A stretch of DNA of 64,000 bases from Fulvivirgaceae bacterium JP3-4 (GCA_029309925.1 JARKND010000005.1:1240001-1304000), one strand, 5' to 3'. Shown: positions 24,367 to 33,691, numbered from the stretch's first letter. The notes: generated by a model not told the origin, from the letters alone. Translations and numbers: made by a program.

Positions 24367-24615
24367 TTAGCTCAAACCATTATTAATCACCGCAGGTGTA
24401 GATTGTGTTTGTGTTGTGGCTGATCCTGCCGTAATGATCGTTCCACTCGGAATCGTTATGGTTGCACTTTGAATGGCGTTGATAATAACGTCAGCAAGCT
24501 TATCTGCAAACTGATTTTTCAAAGTTGTCGGGTTTGTTGTTTCATCGAACGACTGATTTAATACAGTTAAGATGTCATTCTTTATTGTGGCTTTAACTAA
24601 ACTCATTGTAAGCAT
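24367..24615 (-). CDS. Small baseplate-operon protein (82 aa)
   Basis: N-terminal helical part (VKATIKNDILTVLNQSF), a central NPTTLKNQFADKLADVIINAI segment, and a threonine/alanine-rich tail. The same architecture is common next to spike proteins in Bacteroidota phages, but I cannot name a family. Overlaps the spike gene by 13 bases; another ATG three codons into the frame would shorten the overlap. Confidence 0.5.
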   Translation of the reverse strand: MLTMSLVKATIKNDILTVLNQSFDETTNPTTLKNQFADKLADVIINAIQSATITIPSGTIITAGSATTQTQSTPAVINNGLS

Positions 24616-25166
24616 GAAAGTATTTTGTCAAAGGCTTGATTCAGCGCATTGATGTTAACAGGTACACTTGATGGACCGTTAGGAGTATTAACAGTTAATT
24701 GACCAATAGCCGTTTTTAAATCTGTAATCGCATCTTTGAAAGATTGATCTGCTACTTTTAAGAACAAGCCATCTGATGTCAACTTCAATTCTGAATCGTT
24801 TTCATCTGCCTGTTCATCTTCTTTCAAATTGATTTCATATTCAGTATTGACATTATTGACTATTGAGGGTGCATTGGCTATGATCTGGGTCAACTTACCT
24901 GTTAAGGCAACAAAACTATCATTACGGTCCATATCAACGATTAGGACATAGCTGCCGACATCAGGTATGCATACAATAGATTCCATTTCACCACGTACTG
25001 CGACAAATGGCACATCTGAATAAAATCTTGCTGTTTTTTGACCTGTTGCCTTTATTGTAAAGTTTGTAATATCCACCTCTTGCACTTCAGCCAATTCAGC
25101 ACCTAGTGGTACAACTGTGTTGCGAACAATCTTTTGAAAATTCTGTTTAGCTGCTTCTAAGCTCAT
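24603..25166 (-). CDS. Baseplate spike, gpV/Mu gp45-like (187 aa)
   Basis: After a short helical start comes an OB-like region (ARFYSDVPFVAVRGEMESIV, CIPDVGSYVLIVDMDRNDSF), as in gpV/gp45 spike proteins. A linker with SELKLTSDGLFLKVADQSF and a helical C-terminus follow. The spike tips the tail tube and pierces the outer membrane. Its start overlaps the hub gene stop by four bases. Assigned from motif and gene order. Confidence 0.65.
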   Translation of the reverse strand: MSLEAAKQNFQKIVRNTVVPLGAELAEVQEVDITNFTIKATGQKTARFYSDVPFVAVRGEMESIVCIPDVGSYVLIVDMDRNDSFVALTGKLTQIIANAPSIVNNVNTEYEINLKEDEQADENDSELKLTSDGLFLKVADQSFKDAITDLKTAIGQLTVNTPNGPSSVPVNINALNQAFDKILSCLQ

Positions 25167-26491
25167 TCTTCAACCCTCCTTGAAAGTGTAATCTTTTGTC
25201 TGTATTGAGCAGTTGTTGCATCGAATTCGCGATCAACTGCTCTTACTAGATATTTAGCATCGGCTTCACCACCTCTTTCAGGCGCATCAGGATCGTATAA
25301 CTGCACTAGATCACCTTTGTAAACAACAGGTGCACCAAACGTGACGAATGATCCACTGTAACCAGTATACTTCCACTTCGCTAATTCTTCATCAGCAAGC
25401 TTCTGCAATTGCTCTTGAGCATCTTTTTGTTTAGTGTCGAAATTGTAGACAAAGAATTTGCGTGAAATACCATCAACATCACCGAAGTAGTCGACTGATC
25501 CATTTTTCAATGGCTCTTGTTTATTTTCTTTTACATTAACAATTTCAAGTCGATACTTAACATCAGTTGCGTTTTGAAAAACTAAGTTGTCACCGTTAAT
25601 AATGTTTTGACGAAATGCAAATACTCTCGTTTGCTGAAACTCAGGCCATGATTCAGGACCAATGTAAAGTGTGCCGTTTCTAAAGTATGCGTAGATACCT
25701 GCATATTCTTTTAAATCGTCAAAGATTTCAACAAGTGATTTAGCTCCTTCAGTCTTATAGCCAGGTAATTTGATAGTGGAACGCTTAACACTGTTTGATG
25801 TGAATTGACTGCTGATCACTGGTAAGTAGGTTGAGAACAAGTAAACTTTCAGTATTTGATCTAAGTCTGTTGTCTTAGTGTCATATGCAGTGACTTGACC
25901 TAATGTTGCGTTGTATGTTAATGCTGATATGACATTAACTTTACCTTGTGAGTTTGCCGACTCAATTCTCGAGACAGACGCGATTGGCTTTGCAGGAATT
26001 ACTTCACCTTTGATCTTTCTACCTTCTAAAAAGTCGTCAGGAAAAAGTCTGTTATTGCCTTTTAATGCAAACATTTCATTTTCACACTCAATTACGATTT
26101 TCGGTTTCGTCTGAATGTCTGATATGTAACCTGTAAACGTTGCTTTATAGTCAGCTCTTGAATTTGTCTCTTGAGCTTTTGCAGGATTCACAGTATTGAT
26201 TTGCGGCACTTCGTACCATGTTTCGATTTTGATATAGTCACCTCGACCAAAGACTAAAGCAGGTGACACACGTAATGCTTCACCTGTTAATGATGCATAG
26301 TTAAACTTGATACTTTGCGGTAAGGTGACAGTAGCGAAATCTGTAAAGCTATCAGTACTCTCGTTGGTTTCAATTTCTTCAACTTCTTCGAATTGAAAAG
26401 ATGTACCACCTGAAATGATTACACCATTACCAACATTTCTGTTGGCTGACGTAACAACTTGAACCCTACATTTTAGTTTTAAGAATGCCAT
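25163..26491 (-). CDS. Baseplate hub protein, gpD/gp27-like (442 aa)
   Basis: Beta-rich protein with FVTFGAPVVYKGDLVQLYDP and RADYKATFTGYISDIQTKP, the wording of the phage late control D/hub family that caps the tail tube. The C-terminus has AKYLVRAVDREFDATTAQYRQ, usual for these proteins. It lies between the DUF6046-like gene and the spike gene as expected. Its start overlaps the previous stop by one base. Confidence 0.7.
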   Translation of the reverse strand: MAFLKLKCRVQVVTSANRNVGNGVIISGGTSFQFEEVEEIETNESTDSFTDFATVTLPQSIKFNYASLTGEALRVSPALVFGRGDYIKIETWYEVPQINTVNPAKAQETNSRADYKATFTGYISDIQTKPKIVIECENEMFALKGNNRLFPDDFLEGRKIKGEVIPAKPIASVSRIESANSQGKVNVISALTYNATLGQVTAYDTKTTDLDQILKVYLFSTYLPVISSQFTSNSVKRSTIKLPGYKTEGAKSLVEIFDDLKEYAGIYAYFRNGTLYIGPESWPEFQQTRVFAFRQNIINGDNLVFQNATDVKYRLEIVNVKENKQEPLKNGSVDYFGDVDGISRKFFVYNFDTKQKDAQEQLQKLADEELAKWKYTGYSGSFVTFGAPVVYKGDLVQLYDPDAPERGGEADAKYLVRAVDREFDATTAQYRQKITLSRRVEE

Positions 26492-27171
26492 TAAGGAGTG
26501 AATGGTTCGATTTTAGCGTCAATCGTATCATTTTGACTTACTGATATTGCAGTAAATGATACTTTTTGTTGATTGACGTAACCTGCTCTTTGCGGAAAGC
26601 TGTAACCTTCAATAAACCAACGATCTGTAGCCCACATGTTGCTTTGTCTACCTGATACAGTAACAGGTTCGTTCGAGTTAAGAATCTTAATCAACTTACG
26701 AACTGCTCTTTCTGGGTAAACTCTTGCCCAGCTACTTGCTAGGTTTGCTTCAACTTGTATTTGATAGCTACCGTTGGACAAGAATTCAACAACAGTATCA
26801 TTTCGACCGCTAATTGTAGTCTTTGATGCGTTTTTATTCAAAGAAACCGTCAAAAGCACTTCTTGCAATCTGATACTGTCAGGATCACCGTCTAGGAAAT
26901 TTTCTTCCGAAATGTTATTAATGGTACGATTGATTTGAGTTTGCAACTGATTACCAAAAGTAACGTTGTTTCTTCCATCACGAGTCAAGCTAACTGGTTT
27001 CGCTGCATCGACTTCACCAATGTCTGGTTTTAGTGATAAGATTAAGTCAGAATACACCCATGTCCCAAAGCGTGATAGACTTGCTTTGCCAACTAATGCA
27101 TCATCTGGAACAATTGGTATGTTTAATCCTAAATTGCCAACTTGATTTTGTAAAATGCTACCGAAACCCAT
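26491..27171 (-). CDS. Tail protein, DUF6046-like (226 aa)
   Basis: Contains SKTTISGRNDTVVEFLSNGS, VYPERAVRKLIKILNSNEP and WATDRWFIEGYSFPQRAGY. This arrangement recalls DUF6046 proteins located between tape measure and hub in Bacteroidota phages. The fold is probably like the tail-tube/hub adapter with LysM-type partner in other myoviruses. The family name is from memory and should be treated as tentative. Confidence 0.55.
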   Translation of the reverse strand: MGFGSILQNQVGNLGLNIPIVPDDALVGKASLSRFGTWVYSDLILSLKPDIGEVDAAKPVSLTRDGRNNVTFGNQLQTQINRTINNISEENFLDGDPDSIRLQEVLLTVSLNKNASKTTISGRNDTVVEFLSNGSYQIQVEANLASSWARVYPERAVRKLIKILNSNEPVTVSGRQSNMWATDRWFIEGYSFPQRAGYVNQQKVSFTAISVSQNDTIDAKIEPFTP

Positions 27172-27188
27172 TTCATAAATTCTATTTT

Positions 27189-29102
27189 TTAACCACGTAC
27201 TGCACGTGTAGTCATATTTGCCATATCTGCTAACAACTTTGCAAATTCATCTTTCAAATTTTGCATGCTATCTGCTGTTCCTTTAACATCATACCTGACA
27301 TCCACTTGAGGCTTAAATTCAATAGTGATGCTTTGTGGGGCATGACCAACTCTTGAAGCTGTTTCACTCAAGCCTGATGATGCACTGCCGTCAGGTGCCG
27401 CGGCCTTTGGCATTACTGGTGATGTTGGCTTATTACCTTCGTCAAGTTTCTTTGTCAGCTTTGCAAATGCTTCTTTCTGCTCTTTCTCTCTCTTCTCTCT
27501 TAATAACTGTTCTTTTGATTTCTTAAACACTTCATCTGCACCTGTACCTTCAAATAGTTCACCAGTAAATGCTGATGCAACCAATCTATGTGGTATGGTT
27601 ACAGTTTTCAATAGACCTTGACCAGCTAACTTAGCTGCTTTACCATAATCACCGTTTTTAAATGCATCTATCGCTTCGAAGAATGGTTGAAATGTTTCTT
27701 GAAAGAACTTTGCGATGTTTGATAAGACTTTAGGAACGAATGTTCCAAGATTTTGAAAGGCATATTTAGCTGCATCCCAAAACGCTAATATTGATTCTTT
27801 GAAACCATCGATATTATTCCATGCATACATGAATGCACCGACTAAAGCACCAATTGCTACTACAATCAACCCAATAGGGTTAGCTGCCATTACTGCGTTA
27901 AGTGCAAAAAATGCAGTTCGAACTGCTTGAATAATTGCAATCACACCTTTAACAAGCGCAAACGCTTTTAAGAACGCATAAACACCAGCAGTGATGTATG
28001 CTAGACCGATGACTATTTCACTATTGCGCGATACGAATTCAGCTAGTGATCTAAATGCATTAGCAGCAAACTGAACAACAGGTACTAAATATGATTGAAT
28101 AATATTAGCTAGATTTTGCGCAACAGTTGCACCATTCAAACCTTCAGCCGACCAAAAACCAAATGCAATTCCCATTTGATTAATACCTTCACCAATCGGT
28201 TTGAAAGCGTTCCAAAGCGCACTAAATGCTTGTTTAATCGGATCAAGATTGCCTAAGAACTCATTTGAGAATTGCACAAGTTTACCCAATACTGGTGCAA
28301 TCACTTTATCGCCGATCTGAGTACCTATGACTTCAAAGTTGTCAACTAAAGTACTGATACGACCACCTAGTGATTGTGATTGTTTCTCCATTAAATTGAA
28401 GAACATACCACCTTCACTGGACATGGTTTGAAAGGCTTTCTCCACATCTTTAAATCCAACCTTGCCTTTCGAAACCAAGCCAGAAATTTCTGCTTCTGTT
28501 TTGTTTAAATTCTTTGCTAACTCCGCAACGATAGGAACACCTGCTTGACGCAACTGCATCAAATCACCACCCATTAGTTTACCAACTGATCTGATTTGAC
28601 CGTAGATAACTGCTAACTCTTTGAAGTCTTTACCAGTACCAGATGAAACATCACCTAACGCTTTCAACGTTGGTTGTAGCTTATCTGCTGTAACTCCAAA
28701 ACCTAATAATGCTTTTGATACATCGATAACTTGACGACTGCTGAATGGAGTAACTGAAGCGAATTGTTTCAATCCAGCTAATGATTCCTTTGCTGCTTCT
28801 GCACTACCTAAGAAAGTTGTGAAAGCAATTGTATTTTGTTCAGCTTCAATTGATAAGTCAGCCATTGATTTAATAGTCTGACCTATCGCAATACCTGCGA
28901 AGACACGTGTTGCTAAACCCTTTAATGAACTCAGACCGCTTGACAGTCCGTCAACTGATTGTTTATTTTGCTTAACCTTCCGGTTAAATTCATCCGACTC
29001 TTTATCTAAGGTGTCGTATGCCTTTTTACCTGCTTGTTCAGCTTTCTTAATTGAAGAAGTAAAGAGGTCTTTTAACCGAAATTCGAATTCAACACGTTCC
29101 AA
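27189..29102 (-). CDS. Tape measure protein (637 aa)
   Basis: Long helical start (FRLKDLFTSSIKKAEQAGKKAYD), then the canonical tape-measure domain with VFAGIAIGQTIKSMADLS, QNTIAFTTFLGSAEAAKESL and YGQIRSVGKLMGGDLMQLRQ. Hydrophobic segments (about 370-445) include VAIGALVGAFMYAWNNIDGF. It sets tail length and is ejected with DNA. It is short for a contractile phage, implying a short tail. Preceded by the two chaperone genes, as usual. Confidence 0.9.
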   Translation of the reverse strand: MERVEFEFRLKDLFTSSIKKAEQAGKKAYDTLDKESDEFNRKVKQNKQSVDGLSSGLSSLKGLATRVFAGIAIGQTIKSMADLSIEAEQNTIAFTTFLGSAEAAKESLAGLKQFASVTPFSSRQVIDVSKALLGFGVTADKLQPTLKALGDVSSGTGKDFKELAVIYGQIRSVGKLMGGDLMQLRQAGVPIVAELAKNLNKTEAEISGLVSKGKVGFKDVEKAFQTMSSEGGMFFNLMEKQSQSLGGRISTLVDNFEVIGTQIGDKVIAPVLGKLVQFSNEFLGNLDPIKQAFSALWNAFKPIGEGINQMGIAFGFWSAEGLNGATVAQNLANIIQSYLVPVVQFAANAFRSLAEFVSRNSEIVIGLAYITAGVYAFLKAFALVKGVIAIIQAVRTAFFALNAVMAANPIGLIVVAIGALVGAFMYAWNNIDGFKESILAFWDAAKYAFQNLGTFVPKVLSNIAKFFQETFQPFFEAIDAFKNGDYGKAAKLAGQGLLKTVTIPHRLVASAFTGELFEGTGADEVFKKSKEQLLREKREKEQKEAFAKLTKKLDEGNKPTSPVMPKAAAPDGSASSGLSETASRVGHAPQSITIEFKPQVDVRYDVKGTADSMQNLKDEFAKLLADMANMTTRAVRG

Positions 29103-29126
29103 TCATCGTTGCAATCCTTTTTTGTC

Positions 29127-29300
29127 CTATTGGCCTTTTGGCTTGTTAGGATATTTTACTTTAATTAACCACTTCACTTCGTTAACCCGAGCTGCGAAGG
29201 TGGCATCATCGTAGTCGGTTGGATCAACATGCAAAAAGTGGCGAATCAAAGTCGCCCACTGTCTGATGCCTTCCGATTTCCTAACCGTTAACGAAGCCAT
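29127..29300 (-). CDS. Second tail assembly chaperone ORF (57 aa), -1 frame
   Basis: A 57-codon frame starting MASLTVRKSEGIRQWATLI overlaps the end of the first chaperone gene by 13 bases in the -1 frame and ends just before the tape measure. This is the position of the lambda gpT/P2 E' ORF that is normally made as a -1 frameshift fusion. GTAAAAACATGG, with five A residues, lies at the join and could allow slippage; the ORF also has its own ATG. It is below the usual ORF length cut-off. Confidence 0.65.
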   Translation of the reverse strand: MASLTVRKSEGIRQWATLIRHFLHVDPTDYDDATFAARVNEVKWLIKVKYPNKPKGQ

Positions 29301-29857
29301 GTTTTTACTATGCTGTTCTCACGTCTCCTCATTATTTTGGATAGGGCACCAACTGCGGAAATCAATAAATCATTGTCTTCAAGTATTTTTTGATCGCCTT
29401 CAACCCAAGTTGCTTTATACAATTCACGTGTAGCAATGATTGGATTTGATTCTATATATTGATTGTAAGAAGAAAGATGGTCGATATTCGGTCTGCGAAT
29501 CTTGAACTTTGGATTTGTTAAACTCTCTTTCTCAACTTCGATAGTGATTTCGTACTCCATGATCAATCGCTGAGTATTCCACTCTTCTTTAATCAACACA
29601 GGATAACCATTGATGATGTCGTTTAATTGACTTGAAATTTCGCCTAATAAAATAGCATCTTCGAAAATCCATTCATCGCCTTCAACGAAGACTGTTCTTA
29701 ATAATGCGATAGCTGATTTTAAAGAGTCTTCACCTTTTGCTTGATTTGACCAAATGATTGATAGTTCTTCTAATGTTGGCTTTCGAAACGTTGCATTGAT
29801 TTCAGGGAAGCCATCACCTGCAGGAATGTTAATCTTAACTGTTGTACTAGTAGACAT
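29288..29857 (-). CDS. Tail assembly chaperone (189 aa)
   Basis: Located between tail tube and tape measure. Wording such as GFPEINATFRKPTLEELSII, KAEGD-like acidic turns and a helical C-terminus (NDLLISAVGALSKIMRRREN) fits the chaperone family that binds the tape measure. It overlaps a small -1 frame ORF. An internal AATATATAG core lies at 29452-29460 on this strand. AATAAATAAAG precedes the start. Confidence 0.7.
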   Translation of the reverse strand: MSTSTTVKINIPAGDGFPEINATFRKPTLEELSIIWSNQAKGEDSLKSAIALLRTVFVEGDEWIFEDAILLGEISSQLNDIINGYPVLIKEEWNTQRLIMEYEITIEVEKESLTNPKFKIRRPNIDHLSSYNQYIESNPIIATRELYKATWVEGDQKILEDNDLLISAVGALSKIMRRRENSIVKTWLR

Positions 29858-29891
29858 GTTTTGTTAATTGTTTTCTTTATTTATTAAAAGA

Positions 29892-29921
29892 AAAGGGACT
29901 GATCTTGCGACCAATCCCTTT
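29892..29921 (-). terminator. Hairpin after the tail tube gene
   Basis: On the minus strand AAAGGGA-T-TGGTC pairs with GATCA-G-TCCCTTT around a GCAA tetraloop, followed by TTTTCTTTTAA. It would terminate or attenuate transcription after the abundant tube gene and lower expression of the chaperone genes. Confidence 0.75.
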
Positions 29922-29948
29922 AATAATAAAAACAACAAACAAAGAATA

Positions 29949-30377
29949 TTAACGTTGCCCTCTAACGATTTGAGGACTCATAATGTCAAGCTCCACTTCA
30001 AACTCTTTATCGTTTTGATTAATCTCCATTGGAGTATTACGAATTTTGCAAAACTTGATAATGTCAGTAACGATCCTATTTGAATTTGGGTGTTGAAAAG
30101 TAACGATCAAATCTTCTAAAGGACGATCTTGCAATCTACCATTAGGAGATGAATCAATTAGCTCACGTACCTCATCAGCAGTAATGGTCAATGTAACTTC
30201 AGGCGTGATGTTACCAAAGCCATATGATACAGCTTCGTTACCAATACCAAAATTCATTTCCATTTCTTGTGGATCGTCATAACTGATACTCTTAAAACCT
30301 GCAAAAGGTTTATTCATGCCAGCAAATTTAACTTGCACTTGACTTGCATCGTATGCGCGACCATTTACATATGCCAT
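29949..30377 (-). CDS. Tail tube protein (142 aa)
   Basis: Short beta-rich protein directly after the sheath gene: FKSISYDDPQEMEMNFGIGN and VTLTITADEVRELIDSSPNG, with DKEFEVELDIMSPQIVRGQR at the end, a pattern usual for tube subunits of contractile tails. It polymerises inside the sheath. It is followed by a hairpin that should set expression level. Function assigned by order, size and composition. Confidence 0.75.
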   Translation of the reverse strand: MAYVNGRAYDASQVQVKFAGMNKPFAGFKSISYDDPQEMEMNFGIGNEAVSYGFGNITPEVTLTITADEVRELIDSSPNGRLQDRPLEDLIVTFQHPNSNRIVTDIIKFCKIRNTPMEINQNDKEFEVELDIMSPQIVRGQR

Positions 30378-30415
30378 ATTTAAATGAAATTCATTTTTTA
30401 TAGTTCAATTGAACT

Positions 30416-31561
30416 TTATAATCCACTTGTGAAGCCAATGTTTACAGTGATAAATTCAGCTGCACCAATTGGTAACAAGTTTATTTCAACATTTAAGTTG
30501 TCGGTGCCTTGAACATCTTGATTACGATTGATGAACACTGAGAAATCAGATAATTCACCTGCCGAAGTCATGTTTGCTAATGGAACACCTGCAATACTTT
30601 CGAAAGACTTCGCAGTGCTTTCAGAAATACTACCATCAGAATTGAAAACAACTTCACTTGACAATTTGCCAGTTAAAGCTGTGTTGACTCCACGAATCGC
30701 TTTGTCGATTGTACGATTTAAACGAATGCGGTTTAAGTCACCATCACCTTGTGCAGTGTAATCGATGTTGATAAACGTTCCACTGTAACCTGGGTGTTTA
30801 ACTAACTGCAAGTATTGCTTGTTAGAAATTGCTTCGATTTGACCATAAGTCAATGAAGTGTATAATGAGCCATCACCAGTTGCGATAACGTCTAATTCAT
30901 TACCAGCTAAGTTGGTTACGTACTCAACACCAGCGATTGAACGATGAACAGGTTGACTTGAAATTGCTCCAAGTACTGCACCTAATGCACCAATTGTTTT
31001 GCTAGTAGTGCCGAATAACGTTGCACCAGTTCCTTGACCTGATTGGTCAGTGATAACTGATACACCATAATTTTGACCAGTAGATAAATCCGGTACAGTC
31101 ACATTGACAATGTTCGCAGTCAATAGCATTGAAGCCGGCATTTTTAAAGCATCAAGATTGTCTTTAATGCCTTGTAATAAGTTTACTAAACCTTGTGATA
31201 AATCATCGGTTAGATACACACCAAACTGACGGATTTGTCCACCAGCGATTGATTGCATGCTAATCAACTCTTCGAAAGTGTAAGCATTCGTTCCAGCATG
31301 GAAGTAGATACCTACATATAGTTGACTGTTACCTGCAACTCTGAAATATTCTGAGATATGATAGTGAAGAACTGGTAAACTTGAAGTTGTGATACCTAAA
31401 GTTTCAGCTTGCTTTACACTACCAATTAATTTTACATCATCGTTTCCAAATTCAGACGGCTTGCTGCCAAAGGATAGCAAACCAGAAATGTGATCTTGAC
31501 CCTGACGAATTCGTCCTAAGTTATTAGTACTTTTATTGATATTAACTTTTGATAAAGCCAT
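30416..31561 (-). CDS. Contractile tail sheath protein (381 aa)
   Basis: The N-terminus (NINKSTNNLGRIRQGQDHIS) and the alternating alpha/beta core resemble DUF2586-type sheath proteins of Bacteroidota phages. The C-terminal strand region (NLNVEINLLPIGAAEFITVN) matches the extended arms that link sheath subunits. It is followed by the tube gene, the standard pair. CCTATGAGA precedes the start, as it does before the capsid start. Confidence 0.8.
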   Translation of the reverse strand: MALSKVNINKSTNNLGRIRQGQDHISGLLSFGSKPSEFGNDDVKLIGSVKQAETLGITTSSLPVLHYHISEYFRVAGNSQLYVGIYFHAGTNAYTFEELISMQSIAGGQIRQFGVYLTDDLSQGLVNLLQGIKDNLDALKMPASMLLTANIVNVTVPDLSTGQNYGVSVITDQSGQGTGATLFGTTSKTIGALGAVLGAISSQPVHRSIAGVEYVTNLAGNELDVIATGDGSLYTSLTYGQIEAISNKQYLQLVKHPGYSGTFINIDYTAQGDGDLNRIRLNRTIDKAIRGVNTALTGKLSSEVVFNSDGSISESTAKSFESIAGVPLANMTSAGELSDFSVFINRNQDVQGTDNLNVEINLLPIGAAEFITVNIGFTSGL

Positions 31562-31585
31562 CTCATAGGGTTATATTTTTTATAA

Positions 31586-31610
31586 ATGGGTGATAGAATC
31601 TACCACCCAT
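31586..31610 (-). terminator. Hairpin after the capsid gene
   Basis: An 11-bp stem (one G-U pair) formed by ATGGGTGGTAG and CTATCACCCAT closes a three-base loop. It lies 11 bases beyond the TAA that would end the capsid frame if the amber codon were read through. The following bases (TTATAAAAAATA) are A/T-rich but not a pure T run, so attenuation rather than full termination is likely. Confidence 0.6.
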
Positions 31611-31620
31611 CTTTATTGTG

Positions 31621-31722
31621 TTATAGCGAAGCAACAGATAAAATAACGTGCTCTGGATGTTTAATCTCAGTGCATCTCTTCATGTTTGCCTTAGCAAAGA
31701 ATAGATCACTTACGTTACTAAT
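31621..31722 (-). other. In-frame extension beyond the capsid amber codon
   Basis: After the capsid TAG the same frame stays open for 33 codons to a TAA. The predicted residues include VSDLFFAKANMKRCTEIKHP and end HVILSVASL. A strand-lysine-helix-strand outline of this type ends many related capsid proteins. The extension looks like genuine coding sequence; whether it is translated is unknown. Confidence 0.55.
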
Positions 31723-32610
31723 CTAGTCTACTTGAACGCCCGATCCATCACCTTTGTCATCTTGACCAATCCATAGATTAGAAGAAGTATTTGTAGCACC
31801 GTAGGTTCCTAAAATAGTATTAGCAGCCAACTGTGATTGTACAATGATTGGTTTTCCGTCAAAAGACTTGACACCTGCTTGCGTATAGTCTACACCTTTA
31901 GTTGTTTGTGCCTTTTGTTGATCTGCATAAACTTCATAAGACAATGCGTCCATGATCCATGCGAAGTCAGGATTGCTGTATGCGATTCTTAATTCCGCAT
32001 CACCTTTGATACCAGTCTTCATATTTTTCAATTTTGTTGCTACATCTGTCCAACCTGAAGACTCAACAATCAATCTCGCTTTTGAATAGCGGTTAAGTGC
32101 AGCACCGTTTGTTCCTGAGCCACCACCATCGGAACCACCAGATTTTAATTTGGTGATAAATCCATCATAAAAGTCTCCATTTGCTTTTGAGCCGTTGAAG
32201 TCTTTGTCAGCATGGTAATTTTGTTGTGATGATGCAATTTCAACTAACATTGTTGATTGCACTTCAGGAGGTAGAGTGGAGAAGTTTAAAGTTCCAGTTG
32301 GTTGGAACGGTCTCCAGTATTTTTCTAAACTCTTAGGGTTAAACTTCACAAGCAATTGATAAATCTCAAGCTGCATCGTTACATCAGAGTATTTTAACTC
32401 GCTTAAGAATGAACTTGGATCTTCATTGTATGCTTGGAAAGCGTAAGTTGATTCACTTACAGGAATTGTAAATCTGTCTGTGAAACCAGATTGTACATAA
32501 ATTTTGCCAGCGTTAAACGCTTCGTGTTTCTCATATAATTTTGCGTTGATTTGTCCAAGTACTTCGCCGCCATATAATTGATTAACACCAGTAGGAACTG
32601 TAATTGCCAT
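31723..32610 (-). CDS. Major capsid protein (295 aa to an amber codon)
   Basis: Follows the protease/scaffold and precedes the sheath. Wording of an HK97-fold capsid: YVQSGFTDRFTIPVSESTYA near the start, helical DALSYEVYADQQKAQ, and GKPIIVQSQLAANTI near the end. It stops at TAG within GVQVD, but the frame continues as protein-like sequence to a TAA 34 codons on, so the real C-terminus may be longer (about 329 residues if the amber were read). A glycine-serine loop near residue 160 may be surface exposed. Confidence 0.8.
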   Translation of the reverse strand: MAITVPTGVNQLYGGEVLGQINAKLYEKHEAFNAGKIYVQSGFTDRFTIPVSESTYAFQAYNEDPSSFLSELKYSDVTMQLEIYQLLVKFNPKSLEKYWRPFQPTGTLNFSTLPPEVQSTMLVEIASSQQNYHADKDFNGSKANGDFYDGFITKLKSGGSDGGGSGTNGAALNRYSKARLIVESSGWTDVATKLKNMKTGIKGDAELRIAYSNPDFAWIMDALSYEVYADQQKAQTTKGVDYTQAGVKSFDGKPIIVQSQLAANTILGTYGATNTSSNLWIGQDDKGDGSGVQVD

Positions 32611-32623
32611 TTCTCATAGGAAA

Positions 32624-33691
32624 TTATTTTTTATCACCAACCTTCTTCATTAGAATCTCTGTTGGTGTAAGTTGAATTTGTGGTGTGTTTTTCGAGTCTT
32701 CACCTTCGACTACTGAACTGATAACTTGATGTAACTTTACAGTTACCTTTAAGTCATCTAAGAGTTGTTTCGTACCATCAAAATCCGCTACTGCGAATTG
32801 GTACCACTTGTCTCTTGTTGATGCGCTAATCTTACCGCTCTTTACTGCTTCGTTGATTAAATTATTTGCACGTTTCTCAGTTTCTGCTTTCGCATTCGCT
32901 TCAAACTGTTCAATCACTTTAGCCGATGCTTCGATCTTGGCGTTCAGTTCAGCAACTAACAGGTCATGCTTCTCAACTTTCGCAGTCAAAGCTTGATTAG
33001 CTTCTTTCAAACTTGTGATGCTGTTAACAACTAATTCATCGTTAGCCTTCGCATCCAAATTCAAAGCAGCTTTTACTTGTTCAAGCATATTGACATTTGT
33101 GTTATTTTTTGGAACATAGAGTTGAGCGACTAGCTCGTACTTGTTCTTTTCTTGTTTATTTATCGCAGTCAACTGATGTACTTTTTCCACCAATTCAGCA
33201 ATAGGTTCACTTGAGATTACCTCATCCGCTAATCCCATGTCTTTAGCTTCATTGGCTAGTAGCCAAGTATCTTGCTTTAATAAATCCTTGATTTGTTTGG
33301 CAGATTTGCCGGAACGTTTAGAGTATAAGTCAACTAATACTTGATCAAAAGTGTCTTTTAATTGTTGTTGACTTTCAGATTGAACAAACATTCCAACCGC
33401 GTGAATCATCATCATTGCGTAGCTGTTCATCACAACTTTATTACACGCAATCGCTATGAAGCTCGCAGCGGAAGCTGCTAATACTTCAACATGTGCTGTG
33501 ATTGTAATTCCGCGATCTTGAAGAGCTTTAATCTCATTGTAAATTGATAGTGCTTGAAAAGCATTACCTCCTACAGAATCAATCTTAATTGTGATCTGAT
33601 CGCTTATTTCTGCGGCACTGTTTAATTGATTTATGAACTGTGGGGCTTGTATGTCGGCTCCAATAGTTCCGTGAAGTTTAAGTGTTTGCAT
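32624..33691 (-). CDS. ClpP-like prohead protease fused to scaffold (355 aa)
   Basis: The first 175 residues are a ClpP/S49-type protease: ITIKIDSVGGNAFQALSIYN, candidate nucleophile Ser near 74 in LAASAASFIA, and His near 95 in MMMIHAVG. From about 200 a long coiled coil (ALTAKVEKHDLLVAELNAKI) forms the scaffold, as in Mu gpI. It matures the prohead and is then lost. GAATAAATAGACTCACA precedes the ATG. Confidence 0.85.
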   Translation of the reverse strand: MQTLKLHGTIGADIQAPQFINQLNSAAEISDQITIKIDSVGGNAFQALSIYNEIKALQDRGITITAHVEVLAASAASFIAIACNKVVMNSYAMMMIHAVGMFVQSESQQQLKDTFDQVLVDLYSKRSGKSAKQIKDLLKQDTWLLANEAKDMGLADEVISSEPIAELVEKVHQLTAINKQEKNKYELVAQLYVPKNNTNVNMLEQVKAALNLDAKANDELVVNSITSLKEANQALTAKVEKHDLLVAELNAKIEASAKVIEQFEANAKAETEKRANNLINEAVKSGKISASTRDKWYQFAVADFDGTKQLLDDLKVTVKLHQVISSVVEGEDSKNTPQIQLTPTEILMKKVGDKK

